A stretch of 64,000 nucleotides of DNA from Kalaharituber pfeilii (taxonomy: Eukaryota > Ascomycota > Pezizomycetes > Pezizales > Pezizaceae): assembly GCA_015179045.1 (NCBI GenBank), contig WHUZ01000139.1, forward strand, positions 39,235 through 103,234. The letters run 5' to 3'. Under the pieces are notes generated by a model. The model had not been told where the DNA came from. It saw only the letters and a list, made by a program, of their open reading frames with translations, and did not search any database. Shown here one piece after another: positions 11,233 through 22,486 of this stretch. The position numbers and the translations under genes are program-made. Each line of letters begins with the position of its first letter. Positions within the stretch are counted from its first letter, which is position 1.

Positions 11233-12094
11233 GTACGTGTGGGTATGTAATAACTACTTACCATCATAACCATCAATGGAGGTGCAATGTGGGGTAGGCA
11301 GGGATTTCACGGTTCACCGTACACGGCCTTCGCCAACCGCAAGCATCTTGAATTCCGGTTGCAATTGCAATTGGTGCAGTTCTGCACCGGTTTTAGATAA
11401 TCATATGCTTGTTCCTCAGACAATTGTGTCCGCCGTGCATTGAATTCTTTTTTTTTTTTTTTTTTTTTTTAATTTTTTTTTAATTTATTTATTTATTTAT
11501 TTATTTTTTTTTGGTGGGGGAGGGAGGGGTTGTTTGCGTGCTCTCGATCGAGCATGTCGATCGCTTTTCTCGAGCCTGGCTTCTTTTTCTATTTATACAC
11601 TGCGGCATTGGTTGGCTGGCTGGAACATGTTATATGCATCTGCGGCGTCTTCTCAATGCTAGAACTTAGTACTTAAACTCTAGTAAGCACTTCTACTTCG
11701 CAGCAATGCACGGGCGCTCTACAAGCCTGTCCTTCTACGTTCTGGTCGCTCTGGCGCAGTGGGGCTTTGCACGGAGTCGAGAGCTGTGTCGATGTGCTCC
11801 GCTGCCTGGCTACGAGGCTGCTCCGCTGCCAGTGCACTATGCAGCTGCTGCTTGGTGCGTCCTATAGCAGCACTGCACTGCATCCGCGACAGAGGGAGAC
11901 ACATGTATGCATGTACCAGTACCTGACATGAGCACCCTGTGCCTGCCTCCAGCCTGCGACGGCTGCAGCCTCTCGCTGCCGCCTCTCGCTGCCGCAACAC
12001 AACAAAGCGTGCACCCCCTGCTTTCGAACGCAGTGCTGCTTGCCGCCTGGATTATCCCGTGCGTTTCTTGCACCGGTTGCCGCCTCGCATGCAC

Positions 12095-12117
12095 TCAGTC
12101 AGTCAGTCAGTCAGTCG
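12095..12117. repeat. (CAGT)n microsatellite
   Basis: About five and a half perfect CAGT units in tandem. Confidence 0.8.
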
Positions 12118-12801
12118 GCTTCAAGCTTCGATGGCTAGCTGTCTATGCACGCGCCTCGTAAGGCCCGAAAGCGTCCATACAGCCGCAGGAGCGGGAGCCG
12201 CAAGAGGCTGCTCTGTAACGTTTGCTACCTCAAACACCACCGCTCTTCCACCGGCACCCCCCCCCCCCCATCCCCCCCCACCCCCCCGTCATACACAACC
12301 GCCAGTACAAAACGGCCCATCCCCCATGCTGCATTCCGCTCCTCCCCATTGACCTGCTTCTTTCTATTCCTTCCTGAAGCTACATTTCTTTTCTTCTCCT
12401 GCTGCTTCCCCCCTCTCTCATTTGTGAACCGGTCTCGTTGTTGATGACTGATCGTCAGGTACCCGCATATCTAAGAGTTTGCCCTTCGCAAACTTCCCAT
12501 ATTCTGTCCAATTTAGACGTACATACTTGTTGCACATATCCATGCAATGCGTTTCAGTTTGAATCACATAAATTAGAAAAACTACCTTCACTGTTTCTCT
12601 TCCGTTCTTTTTGGTTTCCGCAGTTTTTCCTTTTCCTAATCTTGCTCAGCACCTAACTTCGAATTGCTATCTTGCCACTTCGACTGACATCTCCTCTGGG
12701 ACAAGGTTGAACTGTGAAACTTTAAATTTCTGCTTGTCTATTTTTATGAACTTTCACCCTTATTTGGGCTTTTTGGATTGTCATAGTTCACCACGTACAG
12801 A

Positions 12802-14536
12802 ATGGCTCTGGTTACATCTATTACCCAACAGCGGCCAAGGCCTGTTATCATTCACCAGAATATACCAGCTCCCATGCAAACACCGTGGCCCCTAGTTTCA
12901 CTGTTTGCCAGCCCCAGATTCCCAGAAGGTTACCACGAGCCCGTATGGAGGATACTGGATGCTACAACGAGGATAAAACAAATTCTTAGGGTCAAAGAGC
13001 GGGATGACAGTGAGGGAAGGGGAGTGCAGCGGAAATTAAGCTCAATTGATATCAAAGTAATCTGGGGTCAATTAGAAGCTATTGGAGATGTGGTATGTAT
13101 ATTTCATGTAATGTGAGCTAGAGTTTTGGTTGCCAAGCTAATGGTGACTGGGTATCAGATATCTAGATTTACAGCAGACGTTGAGTCATCTTTGGCGAAG
13201 ACAAAGGAGCTGGTCCTTGATACTCAAAAGATCGGTCAAGGTAGCAAGGCAGATGAAGCGCCACTCTTGTTCGAATTGCTGAATCTAGATGATATTATAA
13301 AGTTAGTTTTTGAATTTGCTCCTAACGTAGGGAGTTGGTCTAACATTCTGTGACTGCAGAGGAATGCATCACCTACCCGCATTCAGTGTTGTGGTACACG
13401 CTTCTATCATAGCTCACCTAGACAATTTCAAGCACATTTTGGCCCACCATCTCCCTTGTGGCAACTCCACAACGAACAACTCATCATCCGCCTCATCAGT
13501 ACACTCCTTAATATCTAATATATCGACATCTGATTTGTTGGACCTACCTACACAGTACATCAACTCTCTCCACTGGCTTATACAAATCAGTAACTCTCTT
13601 CTTGCACTTAATAATACCATTAAGACGCAACATGTGCAAGTCGCTCGTCGGCTACAGATGGCAGCAATTGCTATTGTAGGAAAGGAATCCAAACCTACAC
13701 GTGAATGCATAAGGCATCTATCCAGTGCACTCAAAATCATTCGGTCGGCTGTCTTTCCTCCTGATTCCATTCCAACAGAGACTTCCGATCAGCATGCCAG
13801 TAACGACAATTTCTATACATCCCTTCTTCCAATTATCCGCAAGGCTACTTCTCACATCAAAGTCATTTACGAGTTAGGTCTAAACACAAATATGGACACC
13901 AATAAAGATGCTGTATTACCCTTTTACTTGGAGCTCATGAGATATACCAGAGGTATCGTGGATGAGAGCCCTCTAAGTAAGCTTGGCAGCGAAAGAGGTC
14001 TGGGTGTAGGGTATCTCGGGAAGTCAGAGGCCACTGGGATTAGCAGGATTTCACGCAGGTTTAGCTTAAGTGCTGGGAGTTTATTGACAGGGGAAAGTGG
14101 ACTCAGGGTCGGAATAAAGGATAGAATCAAAGACTGGGTAAAGAAGCCGAATGGAGAGAAGAAACAAGTTTCATTTAGCGGAATCTGGAAGTTGGGTGTA
14201 ACGTCATTTAGCCTTACCTCAACCACATCATGTGGGCAGAAACTTGCGAAAACGCTGAAAAGGAAGCAGAAATCCGCTCATTTGTCCGACTCATTCATGG
14301 CACAGTCTGACCCTAAACAGATAAGCACAGAAAGCTTGCCACGGTATAGCATCCGCAGCAGTTATGGTGACAAGCGGGCAGGATTTTGGATCAGTGATGA
14401 CCATCGTATTGCCCAAGAGGAGTGGGAGGAATTGGCCTTGATGCTCAACGTGCAGAAATGCATGTGCAAAACAGGCTGGATGGCTGGAACATTGCAGCAT
14501 TTGCGGGGAAGGGAAGGAATGGGCAGTAGGGGTTGA
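12802..14536 (+). CDS. Hypothetical protein, 536 aa, three exons
   Basis: Exons are 12802-13092, 13159-13301 and 13360-14536. Introns begin GTATGT and GTTAGT, end ATCAG and TGCAG, and keep one frame throughout (1611 nt). The start sits in agaATGGct with no better upstream ATG in frame. The N-terminal third (residues about 25-145) is predicted helical (WRILDATTRIKQIL, VIWGQLEAIGDV, LFELLNLDDIIK). A Ser/Asn-rich linker follows at about 175-190, then another helical region. The C-terminus is basic (DRIKDWVKKP, KTLKRKQK) and carries a Cys pair (CMC). There is no signal peptide or membrane segment. I do not recognise the family, so it is probably lineage-restricted. The exon structure is well supported but the function is unknown. 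Confidence 0.7.
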
Positions 14537-15575
14537 AACTTCAAGTATGAAGTGGGTCCGCATAGTGAGAACCTCATTTTTTCTCGTGACTTACCCAAAT
14601 ATTGAAATTATTAGCAAAATTATGGCATTGCATGGCGAATGCATTTTGACTTTTGATGATGGGATATAATGGCTTAACCTTTGTGTGTTTCTGTTTGGTA
14701 GAAGCAATGCCTTTCTTATTCCTTTCCTTTACTCAAATCTTCATACTGCTTAGCATGTGCATGTTCTTTTATCATCCTTTTTTCTTTTACTGGGCTGCTT
14801 GGCTTGCATAATCGGGGAATTTGCATGAATTTAGATATTGGGAAACATCTGCCTAAGTAAGCTTGAGGACAACCTGCTCTATATATTAGCATACCTGTAG
14901 AAAAATAGAGGCCTATGGTCTACAAGTGAAATTGGTCACGTGGCGTAATGGTAATGCGTTGGTTTTCAGCACCACAGTCCTGTCTTGATCATCCGTTTCT
15001 TCTGCAATTTTGTTTCCCATGAAATTGTCCAAATATTTTCTCCAAACAGATCTGTGGCACTACTTTACCTTATGCCAAGAAAGATATATTTACTATTTTG
15101 GTAATCACGACGAAACGGGGGGTCATTATAATTGGTGGGGGTGGTTGGAATCGCCGCCACTCAGCATTGGCTCGCGTGCGTGATCGTTCCTCTTTCTAAC
15201 CCACCATCTGTCATAGGGTTATGGTCATTTTATCCTTTAGCAGATTAGCCATGTCTCTCCATATTCCATTGAACTTTTTAAAAGTATATATATATATAAT
15301 TCCTTGTATACTGCCCTGGGGGCTACGACGAGATTAATTACATAGGAAATAAAGGGAAAACTCAAAATAATAAAGAAACCAAATCGGAATAATAGCATCA
15401 AAATCAAAACTCGTCGCTTCCCCTCGTCGTCATCAACGCGAAGTTCAAACGACGACCTTCATATTTCTGCGCATCTCATTAGGTCTACTAGTGGGTCCGG
15501 TTCGTCCTCTTCTCTTGCTCGTGCATTCTGATCGCGGACCCCCCCCCTCCCCTCTTCCCCCCCAGCCATATTCCA
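14537..15575. other. 3' flank and intergenic spacer with a tRNA-like scar
   Basis: At about 14934-14999 a perfect tRNA box A-like TGGCGTAATGG is followed by a pairable D-arm and an anticodon-like arm. The loop would present TCA. No matching T-arm or acceptor stem can be drawn, so it is not called as a tRNA gene. The rest is AT-rich DNA without a supportable gene. Confidence 0.3.
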
Positions 15576-15578
15576 TTG

Positions 15579-15775
15579 CACGGTACGTATTCTATTATTT
15601 CTCTCTCTCTGTCGGTGGCCCTTCCCATAGGTCTGTGTAAGTAGTTATTTTCTGCCTGTTAAGTCAAGAACTGGTACCATCACCGGCGTATGGTACGCTT
15701 TCTATTTATTTCTTCCTCTTCCTCTGTCCGTGGCCTCGTCCATAGGTTTGCGTAAGTACGGCGCTGCTGCTATTT
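15579..15775. repeat. Imperfect direct duplication, ~108-bp period
   Basis: The segment starting GGTACGtaTTCTATTatTT and containing tCtGTCgGTGGCC, CCATAGGT and TGtGTAAGTA near 15580-15655 is repeated with substitutions at about 15688-15775. Both copies carry pyrimidine tracts followed by CATAGGT and GTAAGTA, which look like splice signals but sit next to no coding sequence. Confidence 0.5.
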
Positions 15776-15848
15776 TGCGTTAGTGCCGCTGGCCAAATGG
15801 GTTCAAGAGGTCTGGAGGCGAAATATTGAGCTGATCTACAACTTGCCC

Positions 15849-15992
15849 GAAGTGAAATGCTGTGGTCTCCAGTGATGGAGGTAACCACAAGCACAATGAA
15901 GAGGTATAGAATCGAGGGCCCTGGCTCAATTCTGAGCAGGGGAAGAGGATTATACCGCATCTCCCTGAGATGGGCTGTAATGCTCCGATTCC
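15849..15992 (+). mobile_element. SINE-like repeat, copy 2
   Basis: It follows the same block order as the copies at 6.5 kb (reverse) and 60.4 kb: GCTGTGGT head, AGTGATGG segment, a decayed box B (GGCTCAATTCTG at 15923-15934) and the tail GATGGGCTGTAATGCTCC. The box B differs from the GGTTCGATTCTG of copy 3 only by one T/C and one G/A change. Confidence 0.5.
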
Positions 15993-17771
15993 ATATGATT
16001 AAATTGTTTTAGTTTCTTTATTTTTTCCCTCCATAGGCAAATATTCAGAATTCATGATCTTCTTGCGCCATAACAACACACCATTTTATTGGTATAATAA
16101 CTATTATATACAAGTTACCAACACACAAGTGGCATGCCAGCTCATAACCGCACGCAGAGTCATCCATGTTGTTGCAAAATTTCCACTGTCTTAAGTAGAA
16201 TAATCGCAGCCATTGTACATTTGATGAAGGTGGTTAGACTTGAAGATATGTGTTATATATACAAATTATAGGGGGCGTAATTAACTTAAAGTTGTTAAAG
16301 TTACTTTGTGCACTACTGCTGCTAGCGGTGCTGCAGTAGGTAACATTTAAGTTGGTAGCTAGACAGTATATAGATCATTAGGTCTATCGGTACACGGTTC
16401 ACAGCCTCGAAATCTAAGCTTTAACAGCTCTGGACTTATAAGTATTGAATCTTGAAGTTATCGTGATATCTGTAAGTGCCAGTGTGGTATCATATGCAGG
16501 GATTCAGCACCATTTTGTAGCCTAAAGGTGGCACCTTTGATGGGCGATTTTTACCAGCTTCCAGCAGTGAATGGGTAGGCTTTATGGCAGCTCCTTGATG
16601 AGGAAAACATTTCTGAGGAGGTTCTCAATCGATATCATATATGGCGTAGTTTCTGAACCATGGTCATACTCGATCAACAAATGTGGTAGGTTAGAGACAC
16701 TCAATAATCAATATGCAGCATTATAGCAATGAATTTAGCGTGGTTGTTCTATACAATTATTATGTTCCTAATGGAACATGTTGTTGCCAGCTCGACATTT
16801 GCATCAGAGTGTTCGGGCAATTCTTTACACAAGGTTATTATCCATTCCAATGCTATTTGTCAACATTTGAATATTACTGTAGTGTTTGAGTTTGCATGTG
16901 CACGTCAACAAAGGATATATATCTTCATGGCACAACAGATGATGTATTGGACTTTTGGTGATTAGTATTAGTGGAATAGATATTAAGAATGGAGAGAGAA
17001 GGAGGCAGGTACTTGTATGTGTTGTTATCTGGTTACCCTGAACGTTCAATTACATTTGTCAGATATACTCGCTCGTAAAAGTATTGGAACGGTATGCGCT
17101 AGTCAAGCGTTATATTAAAAATGCTCTGCTGACGTTGGATTCAAAAAAAAGAAAATTTTTCTCTGTTAATGGTCTTCACGGACTTCATGACCCAGCGTCT
17201 TTGATATAGTATTCCCTATAACTTACTAACGCTTATTGCTTTTAGGCCTCTGGAGTTCATCTTACCCATGCTACCAATCACTTTCATCTTCATCACATGA
17301 TGTATAAATGACCTGCAGAACCTAACGCAAGAAAATTATATTCCTACCTCTATATTGCCTTGCATTGCAGCATACATGCAACCTGTACTAAAACTGCAAA
17401 AAACTCCAGCCCCAAGACATGAATGCTTAGTGTCCTTAGCTCCAGCATACCACATACACTAAGTACATACAACTCACTCACTCACAGCCAGCCAATCCTG
17501 CGCCAGCCTCCTCCCCCCCTCACTATGTCCCCCGCATCGTACATCTGCTTTTCATTTATCGAACGATTTAACTTCATATTCTCCTGAAACATTTTATGAA
17601 ACTGAGCTAACCTTCGCATAACGATCACCAAGCATACACACAAGCAGTATAAAAATAAATAAAAAAAAATAGAAAAGATCGAGTCTGTTAGCATGCAAGT
17701 TAAGCCTCAGCCAGCCCATATAAAACGTTCATGAGCATAAATAGGTACACGTACATGTCTCGCCAACGTGC

Positions 17772-17776
<5 letters not shown>

Positions 17777-17815
<39 letters not shown>
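17777..17815. repeat. Poly-T tract (39 bp)
   Basis: An uninterrupted T-run. It could mark the poly-A of a minus-strand retroposed element, but no element sequence or target-site duplication was recognised next to it. Confidence 0.7.
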
Positions 17816-17816
<1 letters not shown>

Positions 17817-18561
17817 TTTCATTCTTTTTTTCTTTTCTTTACTATATTTTTCCACTTTACTTTTTTTATTTTGCGTGCCGTGTATAAATCATATACAGAG
17901 AAATATATTATTAACGTGCAGGTAGCAGAAGTTAATACAATATATTTCGATAAATTAAAAAGAAGGAGCTTCTAGCGTACAGCATCTCGCCACAGCCGTT
18001 GCATGGTTTACTTTACTTAGTTTGGATAATTAGATTAGCTATAGCTCTTGTGATCAATGGGTGTACGTAGCTGGTATTTACCTTGAGCAAACGAATTCAG
18101 CCTAGGCCGAGGCCCAGCCTTCAGATTCAAGTACTCTTTCAATATTCAATATGTTCAATTCAATTCAATTGTCGATGCAGACCCTTCAATCCAACTTCCA
18201 TCACCATCTATCAAAGGCATATATACGAGAGAGAAGGCTAGAAGTCCCAAGAACCAGTACCATATGAGTTTTCTTTACTATCGAACGAATCACGTGTTGA
18301 TACCGATATATTATACTACCGTACTAATCCAGTAACCAACCAGCAACAAAACAACATACCTCCTCCCAAACAAATTACATAACCAATCCAAAATATTCGA
18401 ATAATATCTTGTTAATCGCAAACTGTCAAATGACAAAGCTCCATATAAAACTCCTCAGATGCTCTAAAAGTCTTTTTTGTATTTTTTTTTCTGATTTCTT
18501 ACTCTCTTGGGTTATTTGTGTTCCTGACCAATCGATACCCCTTCCTTATCCCTGGCGCTCT

Positions 18562-18591
18562 CACACTCACTCACTCACTCACTCACTCACT
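18562..18591. repeat. (CACT)n microsatellite
   Basis: About seven tandem CACT units. Confidence 0.8.
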
Positions 18592-19803
18592 GCTCTCATA
18601 TTCATGGATCAGCTTACCGAACGATATATATATAATAGTGATCAAGTAAACAAGTACTCAAATCGTACGTACTATTCAACCGAAAAAACAAAATATGTAA
18701 GAGAACACACACTTATATATGAGGGAAAAAAGATGAACAAGAGTTAAAAAACCTAAGATTACCAAAGAAACCCACGAAGAGAATCGAATAATTTTTGGAA
18801 GGTATAAAAATAAATAAATGAAAAGGGGGATATATGAACGAAAAACCGAAACTTCACAAGCACCGGAGACTACAAATAAAAAGAAAACCCCATATCCAAT
18901 GTCCCGATCCGACCACATGGCCGGTAGAACGAGAAAAACAAGATAAAAGCAAAAACTAAAAGATCACAATCAAACATGGTAGATAGGCAAAAGAGCAAAA
19001 GGAAAGCGCAGACGCGAGGGGATATATATATAAGAGGAAAACGCAAGAGGAAGACGCAGTAGGAAAAAGTAATAAGGAAATGTGAGTGTGAGTGAGGTAA
19101 GTGTCTTTAACTGCGGCAAGTGACAAACGCTGAGAAGAGAGAGTATAATATAACTAATACGAGTTCCATCGAGAAAAAGTGAATCTTTTGGTTGACGCAG
19201 CGAATGGATAAATAAACAAAAAACAAAAAGGGTAAAATTTAAACAAAGGAGATATCGACCCGGAGATGATGATAGCCAGTATAAGGAGTAGAAAGCACGA
19301 AATAAAGATCAACAATTCAGCAGCCGTGAAAACAATAAAAATAAAGATATTTAATGCGAGAACAAGGGAAAAATGGAGTAAAATTTAAAGAAAAAAAAAA
19401 AAAAGAAAAGAAAACGAAAAGGATATGGGGTAATATCGAACATAAACCAATAACAGACTCCACCCAGTCGATCTCGCCTTTTGAAGAAAAGGGGAAAAAA
19501 AGAGAAAAAAAATCTCAATGAGAATAGAAAACAGGCGCATAACGACGGCCATTATCTTAAACTAGACTTTTTAATGTTCGCCTCCGCCAATCCACCGAAT
19601 GCAAATTATTTTATCCTTAACCGCAAACTTGAACAAATAAAATGGAAAAATAGGAGACGGAGTGGGAGAGGGAGAGGGAGATATAGTAAACGAAAAGGAG
19701 ACGTGATGAAAGATGGGCATCGATGCTTTAGGAAGAATGGTGAATGTGGTATAATTGAATTTGTCGCCAGAACGAGGAAATTTCAAGATATAGAACGGCC
19801 AGT

Positions 19804-22486
19804 CTACCGCCGTGCATCCATAACACCTACGGAAGCATATGCAGTAGCTGCAGCAACCCATTCATTATCTTCGTACGGGGGAGTAGGCCACTTGGGCTGC
19901 TGAACGTCATCTTTCCTTCTTGTCTTGGTTACATCCACTGCCCGAGCAGTTCCATAGTGTTGAGCCGAATGCCTATACTGCTGCGGCGATGGTGTAGGAT
20001 ATCCAGCTATACGGTACACTCCATTTTCATTAGTAATGCTGAGGTTACTTCCCTGGTGCCTCAGCTGAGGTGGGTCTCGCCTAATGGGTGTGGACAGGTT
20101 AGAGGACGAATTCTGAACCGCAGGACGCCCATTAAGTCGCTTCACAGCTTCAGCAGCCGATAATATGGCTTCATCAAGTAATTCATCATTCTCGTCTGGA
20201 GTGTCGTACCGCGTAGCATTGCCTGGCTTTCCTATTGATTTTCGTGCACGACTGGATACGGGACCACCATTACTCATTCCCACAGTATTCTCTGATCTTG
20301 AAGCATTCGGCGTCGGAGGAAATAAGCCGCTTTTCCTTGTTGACCCAGTAGTTTGAGAACCGTTCGAGTGCTTCCCGCTGCCGTTAACCAACCCCAATCC
20401 AGTCGGTGTAACGTTCTCCTCGAGAGCCTCTTGGACATCCCTAAGAGCTCTATCAAAATCCTTTTGGTCAGTACTGCTGCTAGCATTGGCTGTCGTAGGA
20501 CTTGATTGGTCAATGATCATCGATGATCGGTTTGATGACCAAGGACCACATCCCGCCCCTGCTTCTAGATCATCAGAGTTTGGAGAAACGGGTACTTTTC
20601 CAGAAAGCCGCCGTGCCCGTTTCCGCAGGTGAGAAAAAAAACTCTCCTTTCCTCCAGTTGGTGACGCCAAACCATGACCAGTGGTTAGAGACGTGACAGT
20701 TTGTGCGTGATGTGGGTTTGAATATCGTTCATTGTTTGTTGACTGAACGGATAATTGTCTCCCAATTTTCTTGACTGTCTTCTCATCAATAATTGACCTT
20801 CTTTTGTCTGATGCACTGGTTCTTCCACTTTCTTGTGAAGGGTCTCTGGACATTCTAGAGGCCTGGGCGGTAACTGCATCAGACAACGGTGAAACGGGTC
20901 GAATGGTGGGTAGTATTGGCATTGGCGCGCCGTTACTAGGTGCTAACCTTGATGGATGCCATGTCATTCTCTTCTCTGCCTTTTGTCGCAGCTCTGGAAG
21001 TATCGAAGGAATCGGTGAGTCTCGTCCAGGTGAGGTTGCATTTACATTTGTCGTTGCGGAAGGCGCAGGCACATCTTTTGAAGTTCCAATAAATGATTTC
21101 CTGAACCAAGAGGGCTTAGAGCTAAGGATTGGCTGATCGACAGACTCACGAGAAGGCCTGGATGTAAGTTCGGAGTGCTTCCGCAGGATTCGGGATGGTG
21201 TGGTAGATCGGGGTCGAAGAGGATCAACAGCATCGATGAAGTATTCATGTTGCAATGCCTGTACTGAGGTAGGCCTGTTTTTAGGATCCCACATCAAGCA
21301 CTGAGTCACAAAGTTACACAGGCTTGACGGCCACTGTGGAGGTAGCAGTATCTTTTCCATCGCAACTGGGGACATCTATACACACCATTAGTAGATATTC
21401 CAAAGCGCCGAATTTGCCACAAAAAGAAAGAAAAAATGCATATTGGTAAAAATCCAGGCTAGAATTATAAGCTGAACACACCTTCGGAAACGAAAAGCCC
21501 AGTTTCTGTGCCAATCTTGTGCCTTCCTTCCATTCTCCACCACCAATCTTCTTTCCACTCTTGTTAACCCAGTTTCCAGGACTTCCCATTATCTCACAAA
21601 CCCTCCAAACTTGATCTACTTCATTTCCTCCAGGAAATAGAGGCTTTAATGTTGCAACCTCAACAGCCATCGCTCCAATTGCCCAGATATCTACTGGTGC
21701 ACTGTATTCACCAGCTCGTAACAAAACTTCAGGAGCACGGTACCATCTTGTCGAAACGTAGGTAGTGTATGGCAATTTTGAATTTGTCTCCCTGGCAAGT
21801 CCGAAGTCCGCAATCTTCACAGTATATGTTGGTGGCGTTGCCGGCGGGGTTACCAGATTTGAGTATCGTCGAAAAGTTCCAGCCGAGTCATGAGAATAGG
21901 ATGAAGATGATGAAACTAGGATGTTTTCGGGCTTGATGTCTCTGTGGAAAAAACCATGCGCATGTATGTGTTCCAATCCAGACAATATTTGGTATCTGTA
22001 AATGAAGAGTCAGCTTTGTGTTCCTAAGCCCCTTATGATAACTTCCGGGACTCACAGGATGCTTTTCACACTACTTCCGTCCAATGGCTTATGGTCCCTC
22101 GCCTTCATCAACTGGTATAAATTTCCATCCATGTATTCCATGCAAATATGCAACTTCTTTGTCGTCGGGTCGAGAAAAATGTCCAGTGCTGGAACCAAAT
22201 GATGATGTGCCGGTAACGATCGTAAGAAAATAACTTCCCGAAGCTCGAGACAAGGTTGAAATGATTCGAATTTTTTCTTCATAGTTTTGATCGCGACCTA
22301 GCACTGAGTATCAGTATGTGGGGCTCAACTTCAAGGGTAAAACCATAGACGAACCAAAGTTCCCCTCCTAGCTATACCACTACCGGCACTCCTGACTTTC
22401 GCTAACACGACGTTCCCGAAGCTTCCATCCCCTATATCTTTCACTATCTCAAATCTATCGGTCAATGTCATTGTATTGGAAGACAT
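19804..22486 (-). CDS. ime2: Ime2-like meiosis-type protein kinase, 819 aa
   Basis: Exons on the minus strand are 22486-22355, 22297-22056, 21995-21482 and 21375-19804. All have GT/AG borders and join in one frame of 2460 nt. The kinase domain shows the glycine loop IGDGSFGNV (about 18-26), VAIK with Lys48, ELRE in helix C, HRD at 142-144, DFG at 188-190, a T-x-Y activation loop ([13 protein letters not shown], 202-214) and the RCK-type end [11 protein letters not shown] Ser/Thr/Pro-rich insert of about 30 residues between HRDIKPEN and DFG, and the conserved FPKMSP...PPQWP junction, are characteristic of fungal Ime2/RCK kinases. In yeasts these drive meiosis, and in filamentous fungi they tune sexual and light responses. 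The last ~470 residues are low-complexity and end in PPYEDNEW. All catalytic residues are present. Orthology is confident; the local role is inferred. Confidence 0.92.

Larger units (their letters stand above)
9000..12801. other. Gene-free spacer upstream of the 12.8-kb gene
   Basis: Besides the two possible relics at 9.96 and 10.8 kb, contents are a T-rich block with (TTTA)n at about 11449-11512, a (CAGT)n run at 12095-12117, and C-tracts at about 12260-12290. The 5' untranslated region of the 12802 gene presumably starts in the pyrimidine-rich stretch after about 12350. Confidence 0.4.
15993..19803. other. AT-rich gene desert
   Basis: No gene could be supported over 3.8 kb. It includes a T39 run at 17777-17815, a (CACT)n microsatellite at about 18562-18591, and a long A-rich stretch at 18700-19560. 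The last is probably the 3' flank of the minus-strand kinase gene that ends at 19804. Confidence 0.5.
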
